The notes beneath the pieces are model-generated. The model was given only the letters and a program-made list of their open reading frames with translations. It was not told the DNA's origin and ran no database searches. This document shows positions 41,488 through 46,688 of a DNA stretch of 46,688 bases, in pieces. Source of the DNA: Campylobacteraceae bacterium (GTDB taxonomy: Bacteria > Campylobacterota > Campylobacteria > Campylobacterales > Sulfurovaceae); contig JALWDJ010000022.1 of assembly GCA_027014605.1 (NCBI GenBank), positions 1 to 46,688 of the forward strand, given 5' to 3'. Positions within the stretch are counted from its first letter, which is position 1; every line of letters starts with the position of its first letter. A program made the translations under genes and the position numbers.

Positions 41488-42177
41488 TTAATGTAAAATT
41501 AATTTTAAAAAGTTATCTGCATTTAGTGATGCACCACCAACTAATACTCCATCAACACTATCTATTGAAGAGATTTCAGCTATATTTGTCTCTTTCACAC
41601 TTCCACCATAGAGTATTGGTCTATTACTTAACTCTTTTAATTTATTATGAGTAGCAATAATCTCTTCTACAGTTGCACTTCTTCCCGTTCCAATTGCCCA
41701 AATTGGCTCATATGCAATCATGAAATTACTATAATCTATATCAATTCCCATAAACTGCTTTTTTAAATATTCTATAACTCCATCTTGTCCTTTTTCTCTA
41801 ATCTCTAAAGGTTCACCAATACAATAAATTATCTCAAAACCTCTCTTTTTAAAAAAGTTAAATTTTTTAGAGACAAACTCTTGTGTTTCATTTAGTAACT
41901 CTCTTCTCTCACTATGTCCAATTAGAATAGTATTTATTTTAAACTCCTCTAGTTGAGCTGCTCCAACCTCACCTGTAACTGCACCACTCTCGATTGGGTA
42001 GGCATTTTGAACACCAAGAGTAAAATCACCTCTATAGAAATCTATTGCTGTTAATGGAGGAAAGATATATACCTTATCCTCCTCTTTTTTATCTTTTAAT
42101 CCAAAATTAAGCTCTTTAATATAGTCTATTGTACTACTTCTTGTATGATTTGTCTTAAAATTTCCTGCATATATCAT
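41488..42177 (-). CDS. tpiA: Triosephosphate isomerase
   Basis: A 229-residue cytoplasmic TIM-barrel enzyme interconverting dihydroxyacetone phosphate and glyceraldehyde 3-phosphate. Catalytic residues are visible: N6 and K8 in AGNFKTNHT, His in LIGHSERRE and Glu in AYEPIWAIGTG. The phosphate-binding ends are YGGSVKETN and VLVGGASL. It is about 25 residues shorter than the E. coli enzyme, as in other Campylobacterota. AAGGA precedes ATG 42177. It is the third gene of gap-pgk-tpiA. Confidence 0.96.
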   Translation of the reverse strand: MIYAGNFKTNHTRSSTIDYIKELNFGLKDKKEEDKVYIFPPLTAIDFYRGDFTLGVQNAYPIESGAVTGEVGAAQLEEFKINTILIGHSERRELLNETQEFVSKKFNFFKKRGFEIIYCIGEPLEIREKGQDGVIEYLKKQFMGIDIDYSNFMIAYEPIWAIGTGRSATVEEIIATHNKLKELSNRPILYGGSVKETNIAEISSIDSVDGVLVGGASLNADNFLKLILH

Positions 42178-42189
42178 ATATATCCTTAT

Positions 42190-43395
42190 TTAATTAGCTT
42201 GAAGTGCTGTAATTCCTGGTAGCTCTTTACCTTCTATAAGATTTAAACTAGCTCCACCACCTGTACTAACAAATGTCATCTCTTCAACATCACCAGCTCT
42301 CTGTGCAACATCTGCTGTATCTCCACCACCAACAATTGTAGTAGCATAACTATCTGCAATATTGTGTGACATCTTTAGACTTCCTTTAGCATATCTATCC
42401 ATCTCATAAACTCCCATAGGTCCATTCCATATAATTGTCTGTGCATCGTTTAATACCTCTCTAAAGAGTCTTGATGATGCTGGTCCAATATCTAATCCCA
42501 TCCAATCTTTTGGTATCTCTTGTGCAGGAATATATTTTATGGCACACTTTTCAGAAAATTCAGGAGCAATTACTACATCAATAGGTAGATAAAATTTAAC
42601 CTTTCTTTTTCTAGCTTTTATCATTACAGTTCTAGCTTCATCTAATAAATCATCTTCAACTAAAGATCTTCCAATCTCATATCCTTGTGCTTTTAGGAAT
42701 GTAAATGCCATTCCTCCACCAATAATAATCTTATCAACTTTCTCTATAAGTTGTCTGAGTGCTTCTAATTTTCCAGATACTTTAGAACCACCAATCACAG
42801 CTACAAATGGTCTCATAGGATTTTCTAGTGTTTTTTCAAAAAAGTTTACCTCTTTAGCTAGTAAAAATCCTGCTACTCTATTATCTTTAGTAAATAATCT
42901 AGGCATAGCTTCAACAGAGGCATGAGCTCTATGGCATACTCCAAAAGCATCATTAATATATATATCTGCCATACTAGCTAACTCTTTAGCAAACTCTAAA
43001 TCATTTTTAGTCTCACCCTCTTCATAACGAAGATTTTCAAGTATTAAAACCTCTTTTGTTTTAAGCTCTTTTAGTTTTGCCTTAGCATCATTGCCTATAA
43101 CATCTTTTGCTAGAGTAATCTTTTCAGCTATTTTTAAAAGAGTTTTAAGTCGTTTTGCCACTGCTCTCATAGAGTATTTCTCTTCATATACTCCTACCTT
43201 TGGACGACCTGCATGAGAAGCCAAAATTACTCTACAATCACGGTCTAAGCAGTATCTAATAGTCTGCAGTGCACCTCTAATTCTTCTATCGTCTGTAATA
43301 TTTCCATCTTCATCTTTGGGAACATTAAAATCACACCTTATAAAGACTCTTTTCCCCTCAATATTTTTATCATCTAAATTTTTAATGGTTCTCAA
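42190..43395 (-). CDS. pgk: Phosphoglycerate kinase
   Basis: A 401-residue enzyme making ATP from 1,3-bisphosphoglycerate, reversible for gluconeogenesis. Motifs: [85 protein letters not shown] and the C-terminal [10 protein letters not shown] and [13 protein letters not shown]. The start is TTG at 43395, with AAGGGAG 5 bases upstream; no ATG fits. It lies 10 bases after gap and 12 before tpiA. Confidence 0.97.
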   Translation of the reverse strand: MRTIKNLDDKNIEGKRVFIRCDFNVPKDEDGNITDDRRIRGALQTIRYCLDRDCRVILASHAGRPKVGVYEEKYSMRAVAKRLKTLLKIAEKITLAKDVIGNDAKAKLKELKTKEVLILENLRYEEGETKNDLEFAKELASMADIYINDAFGVCHRAHASVEAMPRLFTKDNRVAGFLLAKEVNFFEKTLENPMRPFVAVIGGSKVSGKLEALRQLIEKVDKIIIGGGMAFTFLKAQGYEIGRSLVEDDLLDEARTVMIKARKRKVKFYLPIDVVIAPEFSEKCAIKYIPAQEIPKDWMGLDIGPASSRLFREVLNDAQTIIWNGPMGVYEMDRYAKGSLKMSHNIADSYATTIVGGGDTADVAQRAGDVEEMTFVSTGGGASLNLIEGKELPGITALQAN

Positions 43396-43405
43396 AATAT
43401 CTCCC

Positions 43406-44398
43406 TTATTTACTAATGTGAACAGCCATATCTACCAATCTACAGGAATATCCCCACTCATTATCATACCAAGAGAGAACTTTTATCATATTGCCATTTA
43501 TTACTTGGATTGTATCCATAGCCACAACACTACTTCTACTCTCTCCTACAAAATCTTGAGATACTAAATACTCCTCATCAACTCCTAAAATTCCTCTATG
43601 TGACCCCTCACTAGCCTCTTTAAATGCTCTTTTAACCTCATCTAGTGTTACAGATTTTTCTACAGTTACAGTTAAATCTACTATAGATACATCAGGAGTT
43701 GGAACTCTAATAGCTTGACCATTTAATTTTCCTGCTAATTTTGGTAATACTTTGGAGATAGCTTTAGCTGCACCTGTGGTTGTTGGAACTAAATTTAAAG
43801 CACCAGAACGACCTTTTCTTGGGTCTTTTTTATGTTTAGCATCTAAAATTGGTTGTGAGCTTGTATATGAATGTATAGTTGTCATTAATCCAGAAATTAT
43901 TTTAAAGTTATCATCAAGAACTTTAGCAATAGGAGCTAATCCATTAGTAGTACAACTTGCATTTGATACTATATTTTCTCCATTATAATCATTCTCATTT
44001 GCACCAATAACAAATGTAGGCGTGTCATCTTTAGCAGGAGCAGAAAATAATACCTTTTTAATTCCATTATCAATATATGCTTTAGCTGAATCTTGAGTTA
44101 AAAATGCTCCTGTACACTCTAAAACTAACTCTGCACCAACTGATGCAAATGGTATATCTGCAGGATTTCTCTCTGAAAATAGTTTTGCTTTTGTAGAGCC
44201 AATATTGACAAATCCATCTTTTACACTAATATCTTCTCTCTTTCCATGAACAGAATCATATTTTAATCCATACTCAATAATATTTTCAGCTCCACTTGCA
44301 TTAACTGCAACCAACTCTATATCATCTCTATCAGCTATAATTTTAGCTACACATCTACCTATTCTACCTAGACCATTTATTGCAACTTTAATTGCCAT
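43406..44398 (-). CDS. gap: Glyceraldehyde-3-phosphate dehydrogenase
   Basis: A 330-residue NAD(P)-dependent enzyme with the Rossmann start [12 protein letters not shown], catalytic C149 in [13 protein letters not shown], catalytic His in [10 protein letters not shown] and the C-terminal [16 protein letters not shown]. It is the first gene of the gap-pgk-tpiA cluster, with AAGGAG before ATG 44398. In a sulfur-oxidising or respiring autotroph the set would mainly serve gluconeogenesis, which is inference. Confidence 0.97.
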   Translation of the reverse strand: MAIKVAINGLGRIGRCVAKIIADRDDIELVAVNASGAENIIEYGLKYDSVHGKREDISVKDGFVNIGSTKAKLFSERNPADIPFASVGAELVLECTGAFLTQDSAKAYIDNGIKKVLFSAPAKDDTPTFVIGANENDYNGENIVSNASCTTNGLAPIAKVLDDNFKIISGLMTTIHSYTSSQPILDAKHKKDPRKGRSGALNLVPTTTGAAKAISKVLPKLAGKLNGQAIRVPTPDVSIVDLTVTVEKSVTLDEVKRAFKEASEGSHRGILGVDEEYLVSQDFVGESRSSVVAMDTIQVINGNMIKVLSWYDNEWGYSCRLVDMAVHISK

Positions 44399-44452
44399 CT
44401 GCTACTCCTTAATTATAATAAAAATTGGATTTATATTACAGAAACGAAGATT

Positions 44453-44483
44453 ACTATCTCTTTAAAATAGCATAAGAGATAGT
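44453..44483 (-). terminator. Hairpin between the YdgA-like gene and gap
   Basis: ACTATCTCTT (44453-44462) and AAGAGATAGT (44474-44483) form a perfect 10-bp stem with an 11-nt loop, about 28 bases past the stop of the upstream minus-strand gene. The tail is only moderately T-rich (AATCTTCGTTT). Confidence 0.55.
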
Positions 44484-44510
44484 TATAGTTTATAGTTGAG
44501 TTTCAACACT

Positions 44511-45839
44511 CTACATTAATGGTTTTCCATTTATTTTAATAGAGCCTTTCGTAAACTCAATATCATAATATTTTTTGCCATTTTTATCAATAGGTTGTAG
44601 AATCATCATTACAACCATGGCTCGTGGGTCACCTGATAATAGATTAATAATATCATTAGAGGCTTCAATATTGATTTTTGCATTTATAAAGTTAATTAAC
44701 ATTTCTGGATTATGCTCAACAACTTTTATATTAGACTTCTCATCTATATTTAAAGATGCTTTTATTTTAAATCCATCTATTGGCTTTTTATTTTTTATAA
44801 TTTTATCTATTGATATATTTGGGATATCTATAGATATATTAGATGAAAATATTCTTTTAATAATTGGAGTTATCTTCTTTAATCTCTCTTTATCACTCAT
44901 ATTATCTGTAGATATACTATTTAATTTAGAAAAAGCATCTATATCTATATTATTTATCTTCATAATAGCATTAATATTTTTTATTATAATACTCTCTTTA
45001 TTATCTGCATAATGAATTGTATTTATATTAAATTCACTTTTACTATTAATTAATTTACCTACTTTGCTATCTTTTGATGAACCTACAATATTTTCAACTT
45101 TTATGAACTCTTTTTTATCTTTTTTATTATCTATCTCTACGTTTTTTATACTATAGTTTGTAGTACTATTTTCACTCTTGTTCATTGGGTTTGTAATTGA
45201 GATTTCTAAATCTAATAATTTCGTACTAAACTCTTTTGGAATATCATATGATATCTGTTCTATTTTTTGATTTATCTTTGTTATTCTATTATCTTCAATA
45301 TCTCCATTAAATTTTATACCTTTTATTTTTAATTCTTTATCTATATCTTTAATATATCCATCAAAACCTGATAGAAACTTATTTACATTAATATGAATTA
45401 ATAGCTCTTTTTTACTAATCATATCCTCGATGGTTTTAATAGATTTTTTATCTTCAACAGTAATATTTTCATAGATAATATCTGGAAGTTTTATAGGATA
45501 TATATCTAGAGCTATAGCATCTTTAGTATTAGGATTATAATGGATATCTAAAGCTATCTTCATACCCTTTAAGATAGCTATATCCTCTTTTGTAATATCA
45601 CTATTTTGTCTTTTAAGATACTCTGCAATTTTTGTTGTATCATTAAAATCAATAATTAAATGCTCTTTATCCTCTTTTATCTCTCTATGTTTAATAGCAA
45701 AACCTGAAGATTTAAGTTGAATAATCTCCTTCTTTACCTCTTTTTTAATCTCTTTTACTATATATTTTGAGCCTACTGTCTCATAATATATAGCAACAAT
45801 AATAAATATAGCAAGAGTAGCTAATAGTATCTTTTTCAT
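44511..45839 (-). CDS. YdgA/DUF945-like exported protein
   Basis: A 442-residue protein with one N-terminal membrane segment (ILLATLAIFIIVAIYYETVG) and a long Lys/Ile/Asp-rich domain of beta strands facing the periplasm. The C-terminal pattern YYDIEFTKGSIKINGKPLM matches the end of the YdgA/DUF945 family (typically F-x-x-G-x-L-x-L-N-G-K-P-L), and earlier parts such as MISKKELLIHINVNKFLSGF are consistent with it. The family's role is poorly defined (envelope or AsmA-like lipid-handling proteins have been suggested). It is monocistronic here, between a cytochrome gene and gap, with a hairpin after its stop. Confidence 0.65.
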   Translation of the reverse strand: MKKILLATLAIFIIVAIYYETVGSKYIVKEIKKEVKKEIIQLKSSGFAIKHREIKEDKEHLIIDFNDTTKIAEYLKRQNSDITKEDIAILKGMKIALDIHYNPNTKDAIALDIYPIKLPDIIYENITVEDKKSIKTIEDMISKKELLIHINVNKFLSGFDGYIKDIDKELKIKGIKFNGDIEDNRITKINQKIEQISYDIPKEFSTKLLDLEISITNPMNKSENSTTNYSIKNVEIDNKKDKKEFIKVENIVGSSKDSKVGKLINSKSEFNINTIHYADNKESIIIKNINAIMKINNIDIDAFSKLNSISTDNMSDKERLKKITPIIKRIFSSNISIDIPNISIDKIIKNKKPIDGFKIKASLNIDEKSNIKVVEHNPEMLINFINAKINIEASNDIINLLSGDPRAMVVMMILQPIDKNGKKYYDIEFTKGSIKINGKPLM

Positions 45840-45908
45840 TAAAAATATCCTCTATTTTATTTTTTTCAAATATTACCATATTAAAGAAAATAGAAGATTA
45901 ATATCTTG

Positions 45909-46688
45909 CTATTTTTTATTTTTCTCCTCTTCATTCCAAGTTACCATTCCCCACTTATCTAAATCTTTTTGAAGAGTTTCTAATGTTTTATCTTTATGAC
46001 AAGCAAAACATGCATTAGTCTCTGGAGGCATACCATATAATTTTGTCTCAATTGGTGGAGTAAATTTAAATAGGTGAGTTCTAACAGTTAATGGAGATTT
46101 ACTTGTATGTCTTCCTGTTTTTGGCATATGACACTCAATACATCGAGAACCTTTAGATTTTGCTTTATGGTGAGTGTGAGCCTCTAGTGATTTTTGATGA
46201 GGTCCAATAATTGAGCCAAATGAGTGACATTTCATACAAGCTCTATTTCCTTCTGGTTTTTGAGCTGTATTTGTTAGTTTATGAGGATTATGACAATTTA
46301 TACATGTAATTCCATGTTTATACATCATAGAGTGAATATACTCATTTCCTTGAGTTCTATTTTTCTTAGCACTCCCATTCGCCCAAAACTCTTTTGTCTC
46401 TTTACCCAATGAGAATGGAGCTATCTTTTTATATTTAATAAGAGGTCTTCCTGCTTCATATCCTGCTGGATAATCTTTTGCTTTCATCCATAAAGATTGT
46501 GCTGTAGCATTTCTATCTAATCTCTTATCTCTATTTCTCATATGACACTGTAAACATACCTCATTTGTTCTTATTGGGTCAAATAGAGACGCTTTATAGA
46601 TTGGATTATCACTATCTTTTGCATGGTTACTTCCAGGTCCATGACAACTCTCACAAGCTATTGCTATCTCTATTCTCTTTCCACTAGA
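45909..46688 (-). CDS. Multiheme c-type cytochrome (5' end outside window)
   Basis: The frame is open to the right edge, giving the last 259 residues. Six heme motifs are visible: CESCH, CLQCH, CINCH, CMKCH, CIECH and CFACH, with extra His residues as distal ligands (HTHHKAKSKGSRCIECHMPKTGRHTSK). More hemes may lie beyond the edge. An internal ATG at 46541 begins inside the second heme motif region and is not a true start. The CHGPGSNH and CHNPHK segments resemble periplasmic multiheme cytochromes of the doubled-CXXCH type, involved in electron transfer to or from nitrogen, sulfur or metal substrates. The specific partner is unknown. It lies 69 bases upstream of the YdgA-like gene on the same strand but is separately organised. 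Confidence 0.85.
   Translation of the reverse strand, partial: SSGKRIEIAIACESCHGPGSNHAKDSDNPIYKASLFDPIRTNEVCLQCHMRNRDKRLDRNATAQSLWMKAKDYPAGYEAGRPLIKYKKIAPFSLGKETKEFWANGSAKKNRTQGNEYIHSMMYKHGITCINCHNPHKLTNTAQKPEGNRACMKCHSFGSIIGPHQKSLEAHTHHKAKSKGSRCIECHMPKTGRHTSKSPLTVRTHLFKFTPPIETKLYGMPPETNACFACHKDKTLETLQKDLDKWGMVTWNEEEKNKK

Noticed and set aside
43316-43567. Plus-strand frame across the pgk-gap junction
   Set aside because: It lies antisense to two conserved genes and shows no protein-like pattern.
1-46688. tRNA or rRNA genes, riboswitches, insertion sequences, prophage or defence systems
   Set aside because: Nothing resembling conserved tRNA/rRNA blocks, known aptamers, transposases, integrases or nucleases was seen on reading. 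A tRNAscan/Infernal run would settle the RNA part.

Overview
The window looks like a chromosomal segment of a low-GC, sulfur-metabolising member of the Campylobacterota (epsilonproteobacteria). The base composition is strongly A+T-rich. Genes typical of that group are present: MinCDE, a bactofilin, a tatB-tatC-queA run, a short Mfd, a Psr/Phs-type molybdoenzyme operon, a sulfide:quinone oxidoreductase and DUF4214-type secreted proteins. I do not assign a genus. No rRNA, tRNA, CRISPR array or insertion sequence was recognised, and no gene-free stretch exceeds 300 bases.

Region 1 (1-720): the tail of an unidentified plus-strand gene, then a RelB/DinJ-type antitoxin with a RelE/YafQ-type toxin that has lost its C-terminal half. 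Region 2 (720-10450): a surface locus on the minus strand. It holds a large DUF4214/RTX-like secreted protein, an acyltransferase, a triple-domain GT4 glycosyltransferase, a methyltransferase carrying a DUF4214-like domain and an 11-residue-repeat coiled coil, and a Wzt-like ABC ATPase with a C-terminal cargo domain. Together they resemble an ABC-transporter-dependent O-antigen or glycan system with chain-terminating methylation; the permease (Wzm) is not in the window.

Region 3 (10450-15200): a signalling block directly upstream of, and overlapping, the Wzt gene. It has a hybrid histidine kinase, a small PstS-like periplasmic protein, an HPt-receiver protein, a lone receiver and then a phytase-like-domain lipoprotein. 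Region 4 (15300-17030): minC-minD-minE. Region 5 (17030-18300): an OprO/OprP-type porin with 11-bp direct repeats of Pho-box layout upstream. Region 6 (18300-29540): a long plus-strand run with a PhyH-family dioxygenase, trxA, trxB, dapB, purF, folC (apparently starting at AUA), bactofilin, mfd, tatB, tatC and queA.

Region 7 (29540-37450): sulfur respiration and oxidation. A psrABC-like operon with a fourth small exported protein converges on an Mrp/ApbC Fe-S carrier ATPase. Next come sqr and an unlisted 52-codon gene behind it. The upstream regions of psrA and sqr share a 12-bp A/T palindrome. Region 8 (37450-46688): a family-5 solute-binding protein with a C-terminal membrane anchor, a cation:proton antiporter, a small membrane protein, a LysM-like exported protein, the gap-pgk-tpiA glycolysis/gluconeogenesis cluster, a YdgA/DUF945-like protein and the C-terminal part of a multiheme cytochrome c cut by the window edge.

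The strongest leads are the surface-glycan locus, where a repeat-encoded coiled coil may act as a chain-length ruler and the upstream kinase is translationally coupled to the transporter; the sqr-linked small protein; the heme-motif-less fourth psr gene; and the Pho-box-like array at the porin.
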